From contig CAVFGN010000004.1 in assembly GCA_963621965.1 (NCBI GenBank), forward strand, positions 8,047 to 72,046: DNA of 64,000 nucleotides. The letters run 5' to 3'. Shown here piece by piece: positions 35,550 to 45,141 of this stretch. Origin of the DNA: JAEELC01 sp963621965. GTDB taxonomy: Bacteria; Bacillota_I; Bacilli_A; Acholeplasmatales; Anaeroplasmataceae. Position 1 is the first letter of the stretch. Each line of letters begins with the position of its first letter. Under the pieces are notes generated by a model. That model did no database searches. It had not been told where the DNA came from and saw nothing but the letters and a program-made list of their open reading frames with translations. A program made the position numbers and the translations under genes.

Positions 35550-37358
35550 TTATTCTCCTTCATTTTTGTTAATTTTATCTTTAATATCTTTCATTGAAGA
35601 AATGTTACTTCCTAAAATGCAAGATATAAGACCACGTTCAAATACTAGTTGTTTGTTACTAGCTAGATTATTAATAAATTCATTAGAATTATTAAATTTA
35701 TTTCTTGTAGTATTTACCTTACTCATAGCCATCTTATTTTCTTTTTCTAGAGGCATATATTCATACCATGTAACAGGAATTGTGTGAATACGACCGTCTC
35801 CACCCATCTTAGTTACAGGTTCAACATGCTTAATTGTTTTATAAGAGTAAGCTGTTACTTTAATGTAATCTGTATCTTCGTCTTTATTTTCTAAGTTACA
35901 TTTTAAAATTGTATTTGTAACAGTTTCAGGATGTCTTAACTTTGTAATATCAAATTGATTTGCAAGAGTTTCTTGTTCATAACGAGTGTTATAAGCTTCG
36001 TATGGTATATCATAGATATATTCATGAGTTTTTGTTTGTTGATATAGCGGTATCGATAATATCGACGCAAGATCAAAATACAATCCTTTAAAGAAATTAT
36101 TTGTAATACTTAAGAACTTTTGCTTTGCATGATCTATATCATAATCTACAAATTCATAAGGACTTACCTTATAATTTTGAGTTTGTGAATGTTTAGAGAA
36201 AATGTAGTTAATACGTTTATCTTTATAGAATGCAAAATCATCACCATACGGACTATTTTGTAATAAATCTGTAATACTTTGTTGAGCTAGAGGGGTGAAC
36301 ATCAATCTAAATTCTGTCTCGTTGTTTCTGTCTAATGCATTAAACATAACTTCAAACTTTGTATTAGCCATTGCGTTGAATGACTCGCCTTTAGTAACAG
36401 CTTTTTCAGTCTTCTTTTGAAGTTCTGATTCACCCTTTTTAATCATTTTATCGATATCCTTATCAGTTAAGCCTGATTTAACTGTAGGTTGACGTGAGAA
36501 TGATAAATTAGGTGCACCGTCATTTGTATAAACTAATCTAGTATCATAGAAATATATAGGACAAGGTTTTGTTACACTTGCAGTTAAAGTTTGAGAGTGA
36601 GATACTGAACGAACATTTCCTTTTGAATCTCTTTCTGTTGTAGTCCAATGAATTACAATTGAATTTGTATATGTTTTCGTAGACATTTTTGTGTTAAATG
36701 TATTTAAAACTAAGAACGGGTTACCGTTGATATTACCACTTACTACATAATTTGTACTTTGGTTTTTATTAACACTATCTTCAAAACCGTATTTTTCATG
36801 CATGTATTCATATTTATTTGCATCAAAGTATGGATCAAGATCGATAAGTGGAGTTGTTTTTTCCATTATGTCTTGACATATTGTCCAGTCATATAATGCA
36901 TTTAAAGGATCTAGCGAGCGATAACAAGCGTTTAACTCTTCTTTACATTTTTTATCAAGGTCTGCTACTATCTTATCTTGACTTTTTATCTTCTTGTTTA
37001 ATTTGACCGCAAGAACAATAAATAGGGCGCCAACAGCTATTAAAACAATACCTAAAGCAATTCTAACTCCTACACTTAATGAAGAAATTGCAAAGCAAAT
37101 CAAACCAACTAAAATTAAAATAATAGACAATACTATATACAAAGTTTTTAAATTTTTAGTTTTATTTGCATTTTTAGTAGCTTGTTCTTTATTTGCAAGA
37201 GATGCTTTGTATTTTTTTACTAAACTTCTATTTTCTTCTATATTTACTCCGGATTTATTTACTAAAGATTCAAAATATTCATCCGCATTTTTTTCAAACT
37301 CTGATTTGAATTGATTTTCATAGAGTTTTCGAGGCTCAAATATTGAATTATCCTCCAT
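35550..37358 (-). CDS. DUF3137-like membrane protein, LemA partner
   Basis: This 602-residue protein (from ATG 37358) has a charged N-terminal helix region, two adjacent membrane segments (about 67-90 and 93-112) and a large C-terminal soluble domain. That domain has DWTICQDIMEKTTPLIDLDPYFD and FYDTRLVYTNDGAP. I take it to be the DUF3137 type, whose members accompany LemA, but this is from memory. The upstream GTG start (37370) is rejected because a TATAAT at 37375-37380 would start the RNA near it, and GGTGGAGGG serves the ATG. Function unknown. Confidence 0.8.
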   Translation of the reverse strand: MEDNSIFEPRKLYENQFKSEFEKNADEYFESLVNKSGVNIEENRSLVKKYKASLANKEQATKNANKTKNLKTLYIVLSIILILVGLICFAISSLSVGVRIALGIVLIAVGALFIVLAVKLNKKIKSQDKIVADLDKKCKEELNACYRSLDPLNALYDWTICQDIMEKTTPLIDLDPYFDANKYEYMHEKYGFEDSVNKNQSTNYVVSGNINGNPFLVLNTFNTKMSTKTYTNSIVIHWTTTERDSKGNVRSVSHSQTLTASVTKPCPIYFYDTRLVYTNDGAPNLSFSRQPTVKSGLTDKDIDKMIKKGESELQKKTEKAVTKGESFNAMANTKFEVMFNALDRNNETEFRLMFTPLAQQSITDLLQNSPYGDDFAFYKDKRINYIFSKHSQTQNYKVSPYEFVDYDIDHAKQKFLSITNNFFKGLYFDLASILSIPLYQQTKTHEYIYDIPYEAYNTRYEQETLANQFDITKLRHPETVTNTILKCNLENKDEDTDYIKVTAYSYKTIKHVEPVTKMGGDGRIHTIPVTWYEYMPLEKENKMAMSKVNTTRNKFNNSNEFINNLASNKQLVFERGLISCILGSNISSMKDIKDKINKNEGE

Positions 37359-37374
37359 ATTACCCTCCACCTAA

Positions 37375-37380
37375 ATTATA
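37375..37380 (-). promoter_or_regulatory. -10 box of the DUF3137-lemA unit
   Basis: TATAAT on the minus strand lies 17 nt before the start codon at 37358. It supports the shorter reading frame. Confidence 0.5.
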
Positions 37381-37453
37381 TATAATTTTTCCATATTTTA
37401 TATGAACATTTTATGAAATATTATCACAATTTAATTATATCACAAAATTACGT

Positions 37454-37483
37454 AAAAAAAGAGTCTAATACAATATTAGACCC
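37454..37483 (-). terminator. Terminator after rplS
   Basis: On the minus strand the stem GGGTCTAATA / TATTAGACTC, with one G-T pair, runs into seven T. It closes the ribosomal unit. Confidence 0.9.
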
Positions 37484-37502
37484 TTTTTTACCTAAAGATA
37501 AA

Positions 37503-37856
37503 TTAACGACGTTCGTCAATACGTGCAGCCTTAGCTGAAAGACCACGAATGTAACCAAGGTATGCTCTACGAACTTTACCCTTACGAACTACTTGGATGC
37601 TATCAATGATAGGTGCATTTACTGGGAATGTTCTTTCAACACCTACACCGTAAGAAATCTTACGAACTGTAAATGTAGCAGAAACTCCGTGTCCTTGTCT
37701 CTTAATAACTAATCCTTCGAAAGCTTGGATACGGTGAGTATCGCCTTCAACGATCTTAACGTTAACTTTTACTGTATCTCCTGGACGGAAATCAGGAACG
37801 TCTTTCTTTAGATATTGTGCTGTAATTTCATCAATTAAAGCTTGACCTTTTGCCAT
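37503..37856 (-). CDS. rplS: 50S ribosomal protein L19
   Basis: A 117-residue L19: FRPGDTVKVNVKIVEGDTHRIQAFEGLVIKRQGHGVSATFTVRKISYGVGVERTFPVNAPII is the conserved core. It sits at the 30S-50S interface. GGAGAATTTTT precedes the ATG. It has its own promoter and a structured leader, so it can be expressed apart from trmD upstream. Confidence 0.98.
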   Translation of the reverse strand: MAKGQALIDEITAQYLKKDVPDFRPGDTVKVNVKIVEGDTHRIQAFEGLVIKRQGHGVSATFTVRKISYGVGVERTFPVNAPIIDSIQVVRKGKVRRAYLGYIRGLSAKAARIDERR

Positions 37857-37869
37857 AAAAATTCTCCTT

Positions 37870-37925
37870 TGTATCTACCAAAATTCATGCATAGCTCATG
37901 ACCATGTAGCGGAATAATGTGCTTT
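37870..37925 (-). ncRNA. rplS (L19) leader RNA
   Basis: On the minus strand the leader contains ATTCCGCTACATGGTCATGAGC and then TATGCATGAAT, which fold with ATTC/GAAT closing and CATG/CATG inside. This resembles the L19 leader known upstream of rplS in Firmicutes (a regulatory element thought to bind L19). Position between promoter and rplS agrees. The match is from memory and was not run against a covariance model. Confidence 0.65.
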
Positions 37926-37943
37926 GTCTTTTAAGACTATAAA

Positions 37944-37972
37944 ATTTTACCACTTATAGAACGCAAAATCAA
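37944..37972 (-). promoter_or_regulatory. rplS promoter
   Basis: On the minus strand, -35 TTGATT (37967-37972), 17-nt spacer, -10 TAAAAT (37944-37949). It lies ahead of the L19 leader. Confidence 0.8.
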
Positions 37973-38013
37973 GATGTTTTTTTCGTTTTTAAACTCAAAG
38001 CTTTTGCAAAATT

Positions 38014-38574
38014 TTATTTTATTTCTTTACCGATAGAAAAAGCTTTTGCTACCACGTCGCCGATACTAAAATACTTATGTCCTTCGCTATCAAACACAAT
38101 AGGGTTTAACTTTGAAATAGATATCTTGTCATTTTCTAAGACATCTTCTGTTGCGCTTACATTTAAAACTTCACCAACAAGTTTAATTCCATCTTCGTTT
38201 TCAACAATATCGCAAACCTTGCATTCTAGTGTTACCTTTAGTTCTTCAAATATAGGCGCATTCACAACCTCGCCATGCGTAACAGTCCACTTACACTTTT
38301 CTACTTTGTTAGGTACATCATTACCAGATACCATACCTACATAGTCAGACGCCTTAACCTCTTCAACTGTACCAAACGATACACTAAAAGCACCAGTACG
38401 CTTAAAATTAGTACAAGTTTTATGTTCAGCAAGTGAAACAAATACTTTATTAGTATCATAAATTCCAGCCCATGCGGCTGTCATCGCATTTGCACTACCA
38501 TCTTCGTTATATGTACCAATAATAAATACAGGCATTGGAATGCTTAATGTTTTAGGTCCTAAATTTTTTCTCAT
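38014..38574 (-). CDS. Flavin reductase-like / flavoredoxin family protein
   Basis: A 186-residue split-barrel FMN-binding protein: PMPVFIIGTYNEDGSANAMTAAWAGI at the start, SLAEHKTCTNFKRTGAFSVSF, and DYVGMVSGNDVPNKVEK in the middle. The family transfers electrons via FMN or reduces flavin. A role in anaerobic redox is inferred. It overlaps the trmD stop in ATGA, so it is coupled to trmD, inserted between trmD and rplS where Bacillus has no extra gene. Confidence 0.92.
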   Translation of the reverse strand: MRKNLGPKTLSIPMPVFIIGTYNEDGSANAMTAAWAGIYDTNKVFVSLAEHKTCTNFKRTGAFSVSFGTVEEVKASDYVGMVSGNDVPNKVEKCKWTVTHGEVVNAPIFEELKVTLECKVCDIVENEDGIKLVGEVLNVSATEDVLENDKISISKLNPIVFDSEGHKYFSIGDVVAKAFSIGKEIK

Positions 38575-39299
38575 TTATGTTCCTCCTCGCGTATTACTTC
38601 CTCAAGTAATTTCTTTTCTTCTTTAGTAAGTACTTTTTTATCAAGTAAGTCTTTACGACGTAAATATGTTTTTCTCAAAGATTCTTTCATACGATATTGT
38701 CTAATTTTTTCGTGGTCCCCATTTCTAAGTACAAACGGAACTTCTTGACCTTTATATACTTCCGGACGAGTATATTGTGGATATTCTAAAAGTCCATTAT
38801 AAAAAGAATCGTCTTTAAATGACTCTTCGCGGATTGCGCCGTCTAAAAGTCTCACAACTGCGTCAAATACAGCCATAGCTGCTATTTCGCCGCCTGTTAA
38901 AACAAAGTCCCCAATAGAAATTTCTTCATCAACATAATCCCTAATGCGTTCATCAAATCCTTCATAATGCCCACAAATTAAAATAAGTTCATCTTTTTTA
39001 CTCAATTCACACGCTTTTGCTTGATCGAAAGTTTTGCCTTGAGGCGACATAAGACAAATGTGTGAAGCACTTGTTTTATGTGCTTCTAGGCATTTGTCTA
39101 TTATATCACATCGTAAAACCATGCCAGCTCCACCACCATAAGGCGTATCATCAACATGGTGATGTTTATCTAAAGAGTATTTTCTAAAGTCAATAATTTC
39201 AATTTCGACTTTATTATTTTTAATCGCATTAGCAATTATTGATTCGTTTAATATTCCTTCAAAAAAACTAGGAAATAAAGTCAAAACTTTAATTTTCAT
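38571..39299 (-). CDS. trmD: tRNA (guanine-37-N1)-methyltransferase
   Basis: The 242-residue SPOUT enzyme has KVLTLFPSFFEGIL, HHVDDTPYGGGAGMVLR, LICGHYEGFDERI and ISIGDFVLTGGE, the SAM-binding trefoil knot of TrmD, and LLEYPQYTRPEVYKGQEVP. It methylates G37 of tRNAs to prevent frameshifting. It overlaps rimM by 11 nt and the flavin reductase by 4 nt. It is essential in most bacteria. Confidence 0.98.
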   Translation of the reverse strand: MKIKVLTLFPSFFEGILNESIIANAIKNNKVEIEIIDFRKYSLDKHHHVDDTPYGGGAGMVLRCDIIDKCLEAHKTSASHICLMSPQGKTFDQAKACELSKKDELILICGHYEGFDERIRDYVDEEISIGDFVLTGGEIAAMAVFDAVVRLLDGAIREESFKDDSFYNGLLEYPQYTRPEVYKGQEVPFVLRNGDHEKIRQYRMKESLRKTYLRRKDLLDKKVLTKEEKKLLEEVIREEEHK

Positions 39300-39795
39300 T
39301 GAAGAAACCTTCTATTTCTTTAATATAGATTCCTTCATCAGTAACTTTGTCTATAAAAACCCCTCTTAAGAAAGGAACTAAACCTTTAGTCTTGTCGCCT
39401 TTTACTTCCATGATATAACCCTGGCTTGATTCTAACATTTTTGTGCATTTCCCTTTAAGTTCATTTTTTTCGTTATAAACATTTTTACCGATAATTTCAT
39501 GTAAATAATTCAAGCCTTCAGGGAGATCACCTTGATCTTCTTCAGACACGTATAACAAACAGCCCTTATACTTTTCAACGAGATTAATATCATAAAGGTC
39601 TTTAAATATAACAAATAAATTACCCTTAAAATCATCTTTTGCTTGTTTAACAGTTACTTTTATATATTCGTCTTTATATAAAATATATAAAACTGAACCC
39701 TCATAAAATCTATCAAAATCAGAGTCATCTTTGACCCTAAGTTCGCCCTTTAAACCATGTGTATTTAAAATTTTTCCAACAATATAATAATTCAT
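39289..39795 (-). CDS. rimM: Ribosome maturation factor RimM
   Basis: From ATG 39795 the protein has 168 residues with the RimM N-domain (YYIVGKILNTHGLKGELRVKDDSDFD) and the PRC-barrel C-domain (LHEIIGKNVYNEKNELKGK). It helps 30S head assembly by binding S19. The longer frame starting at 39822 is rejected because a TATAAT at 39814-39819 lies inside it and GAGG is correctly placed before 39795. It follows recD and precedes trmD. Confidence 0.94.
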   Translation of the reverse strand: MNYYIVGKILNTHGLKGELRVKDDSDFDRFYEGSVLYILYKDEYIKVTVKQAKDDFKGNLFVIFKDLYDINLVEKYKGCLLYVSEEDQGDLPEGLNYLHEIIGKNVYNEKNELKGKCTKMLESSQGYIMEVKGDKTKGLVPFLRGVFIDKVTDEGIYIKEIEGFFNEN

Positions 39796-39814
39796 AATTC
39801 GATCCTCTAAAATA

Positions 39815-41719
39815 TTATACAATATTTGTATCTCTTTTTAAAAGAGTTTGAGAAGCTTTATTAAGCGTATCAATATTAGAATAAATAAATGTTGAGCCTT
39901 TAGTTCTAGTAATAGCTGTATAAACTATTTGCCTATTTACAAGAGGATGTTCTTTAGATTTTGGCAAAATCACTAAAATATAAGGATAATCAGAACCCTG
40001 GGATTTGTGTATTGTAATTGCATAAGCTAAATTGATTAAATCACTTGAGATTAAACGTAAAGGATAATAAACAAAGCCATCTAACTTAAACATTTTATCT
40101 TTTATATAACCATCTTTTTCAATTAATTTTGTAGACTTCTTAACCATGAAATATAAAGTATTATCATCTTTAAAATTAACAACAAGTCCAGAATCACCAT
40201 TATATAAATCTAGAGCTTTATCATTTTTTTGTATCATTACAATTTCGCCAGGCGAAAATAGTGATAAACGTTTATTCTTATTATTAATCTTTCTTATTAA
40301 GAGATTAATGTTCTCAACACCTCTACTGCCTTTATTTTCGGCACAAAGGATTTTCGATTTTTCAGAGTATTCAAATAATTCTCTCAAATTAAATGTATCA
40401 TTAATATCTAAATTAGTAGACTTTTGATTAAGTGAACTATAAAAATGTTCTTGCCACAAGGTAACAATATGTTTTATGTTATCTTTATCATTATTTTCTA
40501 AGTCCGTGTAATAATAGATAGGGTATTCTTTTGTCTTGTGCTCTTTAATTAGAAAATTGTTTGGTTTAAGCCATAAATTATCATTTATCTCTAAGTTAAG
40601 TCCTTTATTAATTTTGTCAGCTAACTCATAGATCGGAGAACCAGCCACAAAACGTTTCGATTCATCAAGTTCAACAACATTTTGTTTTATCGATTTTTTA
40701 TTAAGTAGACCTTCAAATACCGCGCCACAATCAACTGATGGTAATTGATTTTTATCTCCCATAATATAAATTCTACTTCCTGTAGGAATTGCTTCTAGAA
40801 GAGAGGAGAATATATTTATATCAATCATTGAAGCTTCATCAACAATATAGACGCCACAAGACAACATATGGTCTTTATTATATTTAAAGCGAGGGTTATT
40901 AGGGTCAACTCCTAGCAAGCGATGAATTGTAGATTCTTCAAGTTGGTTAATCTTATTTACAATGTCATCGTGGCTTTTTTTATAAGTCTCTGTTAATCTA
41001 GATAATCCACCTAAAATACTTTCTTTCATACGACTTGAGGCTTTACCACTAGGCGCTATCAAAAATATTTTAGTTTCAAAATCTTGTTCTAATATATTTA
41101 AAAGTAAGAAGAGGATTGATGTGGTTTTTCCTGTACCAGGACCACCCGTAATAATTAAATTTTTATTAACGCCTACATTTACCGCCTCTTCTTGCCCACG
41201 ACTCAATGCGAAAGACGTATCAACACAGTCTTTATAAGAAAAATCATTATTTGATGTAAAAGTGACACTATATAATCTATCAATATTATTAATAATCGCA
41301 TTTCTCTCTTCTAAATATTTTCTTGCATACAAGAAATCATTATCTATTAAAAATAATTTGTCGGATCCAATAATTTGATTTAGTGAAGGTATAATATCTA
41401 AATAGTTTTGTATTATATAATCAGACTCTTCTATAAGTACGTCAAAATCTAATTCATTATAATCATCGTTTTCAAAACTAGCACTTTTTGTCTCACAAAC
41501 CTTTTGTCTCCATCTAGAAGATAAAACATTTTTATCTAGAGACATGCATATATTTCCACTATCAATTAAAGAAAAATAAAGTGAAAATAATTTTGTTAAT
41601 TCAGTACTATTCGAAACTTCTCTAATATTTTCATTTATAAGCAAACTAGAATACTTCCATACTTCATGCATAAAGCCATATTTAATTAATAATTCATTAA
41701 ATTCATCTAAACTAAGCAT
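39815..41719 (-). CDS. recD: Exodeoxyribonuclease V alpha subunit, RecD
   Basis: A 634-residue superfamily 1B helicase with Walker A TGGPGTGKTT (191-200), motif II VDEASMID, motif III GDKNQLPSV and the C-terminal motif VI AITRTK preceded by YAITIHKSQGSDY. An N-terminal domain of about 165 residues is shared with E. coli RecD. Together with RecB and RecC it resects DNA ends at double-strand breaks. It overlaps the recB stop by 8 nt, so it is translationally coupled. Its length is close to E. coli RecD (608). Confidence 0.93.
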   Translation of the reverse strand: MLSLDEFNELLIKYGFMHEVWKYSSLLINENIREVSNSTELTKLFSLYFSLIDSGNICMSLDKNVLSSRWRQKVCETKSASFENDDYNELDFDVLIEESDYIIQNYLDIIPSLNQIIGSDKLFLIDNDFLYARKYLEERNAIINNIDRLYSVTFTSNNDFSYKDCVDTSFALSRGQEEAVNVGVNKNLIITGGPGTGKTTSILFLLLNILEQDFETKIFLIAPSGKASSRMKESILGGLSRLTETYKKSHDDIVNKINQLEESTIHRLLGVDPNNPRFKYNKDHMLSCGVYIVDEASMIDINIFSSLLEAIPTGSRIYIMGDKNQLPSVDCGAVFEGLLNKKSIKQNVVELDESKRFVAGSPIYELADKINKGLNLEINDNLWLKPNNFLIKEHKTKEYPIYYYTDLENNDKDNIKHIVTLWQEHFYSSLNQKSTNLDINDTFNLRELFEYSEKSKILCAENKGSRGVENINLLIRKINNKNKRLSLFSPGEIVMIQKNDKALDLYNGDSGLVVNFKDDNTLYFMVKKSTKLIEKDGYIKDKMFKLDGFVYYPLRLISSDLINLAYAITIHKSQGSDYPYILVILPKSKEHPLVNRQIVYTAITRTKGSTFIYSNIDTLNKASQTLLKRDTNIV

Positions 41720-44700
41720 TTCTACCCTCTACACGTTTACTAATAATATTATTGTATTCATCTTCAAGTCTTTGATAACTCTCCCAAGTTTGACCGTATA
41801 TACCATTTCCAGAATTTGCTACCGTTCCTTTTACAAAGACATAATAAATACCACCAAAATATTTATCAAATATTTCACTCTTTGACAAGTTTAAATATTT
41901 AGAACTTAACCAATTGATTAAACAGTATGCGTATAATACTCTTTGAATTGAGTATCTATCATCTACTTGATATTTAATTCCTTCTTTAGAAGCATATGAA
42001 TCAAATCCTTCATTTAAATTATCACTTTTCCAGTCGATAATTGCATATTTATCATTAACTCTAAATAATAAATCAATGAATCCATTACAATAATTTCTAA
42101 GTTTTTCTTGTTCTAAATTGAAGTTAAATTCAGCCTCGGTTAATTTGTCACTTTCATCGATTTGAGATAATTTAAGCTCTTTAATAGTATTATTCTCTCC
42201 TAAAAAATTAATATTTGCTTCCATTGTGTTTCTAACTATTTCGCAAGTTTTTTCAATGTTTTCTTTTTTATTTTCAATCCCGTACGAATTAAATGTATTA
42301 ACAACTAAGCTTTCTAAAGCATCATTATAGTGTTTAAAGTTTAAATGCTCAAATATCTCATGTATTAATGTACCCATTGTACTTCCTTTAGGGTATCTAG
42401 CGAAATAATCCTTAGATTTTTCTTTAGATAAATCGTACGTTTGTTCAATAATTAAGGCATTATTGTCAAAGTCTAGACCTGTTACTTCTTCCCCTTCTAA
42501 ATTTGACTCATCTATTTCTTTTTTAGGGTGCGAAAGTGATGTATAGGAATGCTTAAAGGTTGCTTTAGAATAAGATTCATTAATTAATCTTTTATTTAAC
42601 TCTAGTGCACGAGTTTCATCTTCTTCATCGTATGTTATAGTTTTATTCTTATGATTAATAATTTTCTTAGTCTCTAAAAGCAATAAATCATACTCTATTT
42701 TATTATAAGGCACAACATTTACCAAATCTTGATTATTATCAATTACTTCATCTAGCACATTTTTAATCATGCTATCAAACTCATTTTCTTGAGTTTCACT
42801 ATAATAAGGTAATATTAGCAAATTCATAGCACGAGTATATGCAACATAAAATAACCTTTTATATTCTTCACGAGTTTCAGTTCTCATTCTTTCATTTGGA
42901 TTACAAATAAGTTTAGGCGAAGTATTATGAACTAAAAAGCCATAGTTGTTATATTTACTTATTTCTTTCCCTTTAGAAGCACAAATTACAATAGGAAATT
43001 GTAAACCTTTAGAGGCATGCATAGTCATAATTTGAACTGCATCAAAGTCTGATGATTTTGCGACTAACTTTCCTTCATCGTCTTCATCAATATTTTCAGA
43101 TAATTTTTTAAGTTTAATAATTAATTCAGATAAATTATGATTTTCAAGTAAGAAAGACAAAGCATATGAGAAAATTTGTTTGTAAATGCTGATAGTTTCA
43201 ATATTTCTATGGCCCTTCAAATTTTCATACAAATTCGATTCGTTTATTATTTTATCAAACAAGGCTTCATATGTCGTAATACCAATTTCGTCTCTCCAAG
43301 ATTGAAGTAAAACCATTTCGCTAACACTGTCATATAAAAATCTTTGATCATTAATTTCAGTTAACGAATAACCAAAGAATACAGTTTTCAAAACTTTATA
43401 GAAGTATTTACGATTATTATTTGTAAAATCCTCTATCGTTAGCGCTTCTAGAAGCGCAATGATATTTTTAACTTCAGTTCCTTTAAACAAAAAATCATTC
43501 TTATATTGAAGATAAGGAATACCAGCTTTTTTTAAAGCAACTTTTATGGGCTCCATCTCACTTTTCTTTTGACATAAAACGGTAAAGTCTTTAAAAGTTA
43601 CATCTCTACTTTTACCATCAACAAGTATTTGTAGTTTAGTTTTTCCATCAACCATTTTTGTCATGTCAATAATTTGTTCACATACTGCATGTGCAAAATC
43701 ATACTCGTTAAATGATTCTTCTTTTTTTCCTATAACATAAAGAGATTTAGCTACTTCCCCTTCACACAAGGTTTCGTATATCTTAGTATCTTTATCTTCT
43801 CTATTTTTGAATTTCGAATGCGTAAAACTAGGATTTTCGAACCCAAAATTATCAAACATTGCGTTGCAAATTTTTACGATGTTTTCGCTTGATCTATAGT
43901 TTTTATTTAACGCACGTAAATTTCCGCCTTTATTTTCTATTTCCTTAACCGCTTCTTTATATACATTTACGTCCGCGCCTTGAAATGAATAAATAGACTG
44001 TTTAGGGTCTCCTACAACTACAATGTGATGATCATTATCAGTTAAGAAAATAGTTTTAAATATATCAAACTGAATTTGATTAGTATCTTGGAATTCATCA
44101 ATAATACCATATTTATATTTATTCTTTAATTTAGATACAAAACCATCCTCTTTTAAACCTTCTCTTACATAGCGAATCATATCATTGAACGATTCTTGTT
44201 TATTAATACTTTTATAGTTTAAAAATTCTATATAAAAGTTTTTTACATGCTTATAAAAAATGTAAGTGTAACCAATATAACTACTTTTTTTATCGAAAAA
44301 ATTTTTAAGCGACTTTAAATATTTAAACTCATCTGTGTCTTTTATTTCTTTTTTCGTTGTTTTGCGTCCATTAAACTTAAATCTTTGCTTTATTGTACTA
44401 ATATTACAAAAATCTTCATAGAAGTTTTGCATATAACTTGCTTTATCGTCAGGATTACAATTAAAAAACTCAAGGTTTTCTTCAAGATTAGGAAGAAGAC
44501 CATAAAAGTCTTCTATACTAGTACAAGTATCAAATTTTTTATAAATCTCTACAATATCATTTATGCCAATATTTTCAACATTCATAAAACCAGTAGAATT
44601 ATTAGAATTAAGGTCATAAGAAGAATCACCTAAAGATATTATTGATTTTTCTTCTTCTAAATTATTATTTAAATAATACTTATTACAAGAATCAATTAAC

Positions 44701-45140
44701 ATCTTTTTAATTTTTGAGCTATCTAAATCAAATCCGATGTTTTTTAAATACCCAATATCAGATAAAACATTATTTTGAATATATAGACTTGCAAATCTAT
44801 TTAAAACATCATCTTCTAACATTTCCATAGTTAATGGCAATTTAGCACTAATACCAAATTCCTTTATCGTATTTAAGCAAAATGAGTGAATAGTATAAAT
44901 ATTAGATAAATTAATGTCTACATTTCTACCATCTTCTAATTTGATTTGTTTTATCCTATCTTTTAGTTCTCCACAAGCTTTATCCGTATAAGTAACAATT
45001 AAAATTTCCTTCAAGTTAACGCCACTATTAAGCATTTTTTCAACCATCTTAATAACGTTGTAAGTCTTACCTGTACCAGCTGAGGCTTCGATTGCGTAAT
45101 TTTCATTTATATTATATTCATTAATTAAAAAATTATTCAT
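41712..45140 (-). CDS. recB: Exodeoxyribonuclease V beta subunit, RecB helicase-nuclease
   Basis: From ATG 45140 the protein has 1142 residues: an SF1A helicase with Walker A EASAGTGKT (18-26), GIIDEFQDTNQIQF (motif II), GDPKQSIYSFQGAD (motif III) and MTMHASKGLQFP (motif V). A C-terminal RecB nuclease domain carries the IIDWKSD metal site. The EASAGTGKT form and the presence of separate RecC and RecD mark it as RecB rather than AddA. AAAGGAGGAATAGA precedes the start, and the recC stop lies one base away. The longer frame to 45179 is rejected because of this ribosome binding site. Confidence 0.95.
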   Translation of the reverse strand: MNNFLINEYNINENYAIEASAGTGKTYNVIKMVEKMLNSGVNLKEILIVTYTDKACGELKDRIKQIKLEDGRNVDINLSNIYTIHSFCLNTIKEFGISAKLPLTMEMLEDDVLNRFASLYIQNNVLSDIGYLKNIGFDLDSSKIKKMLIDSCNKYYLNNNLEEEKSIISLGDSSYDLNSNNSTGFMNVENIGINDIVEIYKKFDTCTSIEDFYGLLPNLEENLEFFNCNPDDKASYMQNFYEDFCNISTIKQRFKFNGRKTTKKEIKDTDEFKYLKSLKNFFDKKSSYIGYTYIFYKHVKNFYIEFLNYKSINKQESFNDMIRYVREGLKEDGFVSKLKNKYKYGIIDEFQDTNQIQFDIFKTIFLTDNDHHIVVVGDPKQSIYSFQGADVNVYKEAVKEIENKGGNLRALNKNYRSSENIVKICNAMFDNFGFENPSFTHSKFKNREDKDTKIYETLCEGEVAKSLYVIGKKEESFNEYDFAHAVCEQIIDMTKMVDGKTKLQILVDGKSRDVTFKDFTVLCQKKSEMEPIKVALKKAGIPYLQYKNDFLFKGTEVKNIIALLEALTIEDFTNNNRKYFYKVLKTVFFGYSLTEINDQRFLYDSVSEMVLLQSWRDEIGITTYEALFDKIINESNLYENLKGHRNIETISIYKQIFSYALSFLLENHNLSELIIKLKKLSENIDEDDEGKLVAKSSDFDAVQIMTMHASKGLQFPIVICASKGKEISKYNNYGFLVHNTSPKLICNPNERMRTETREEYKRLFYVAYTRAMNLLILPYYSETQENEFDSMIKNVLDEVIDNNQDLVNVVPYNKIEYDLLLLETKKIINHKNKTITYDEEDETRALELNKRLINESYSKATFKHSYTSLSHPKKEIDESNLEGEEVTGLDFDNNALIIEQTYDLSKEKSKDYFARYPKGSTMGTLIHEIFEHLNFKHYNDALESLVVNTFNSYGIENKKENIEKTCEIVRNTMEANINFLGENNTIKELKLSQIDESDKLTEAEFNFNLEQEKLRNYCNGFIDLLFRVNDKYAIIDWKSDNLNEGFDSYASKEGIKYQVDDRYSIQRVLYAYCLINWLSSKYLNLSKSEIFDKYFGGIYYVFVKGTVANSGNGIYGQTWESYQRLEDEYNNIISKRVEGRNA

Positions 45141-45141
45141 T

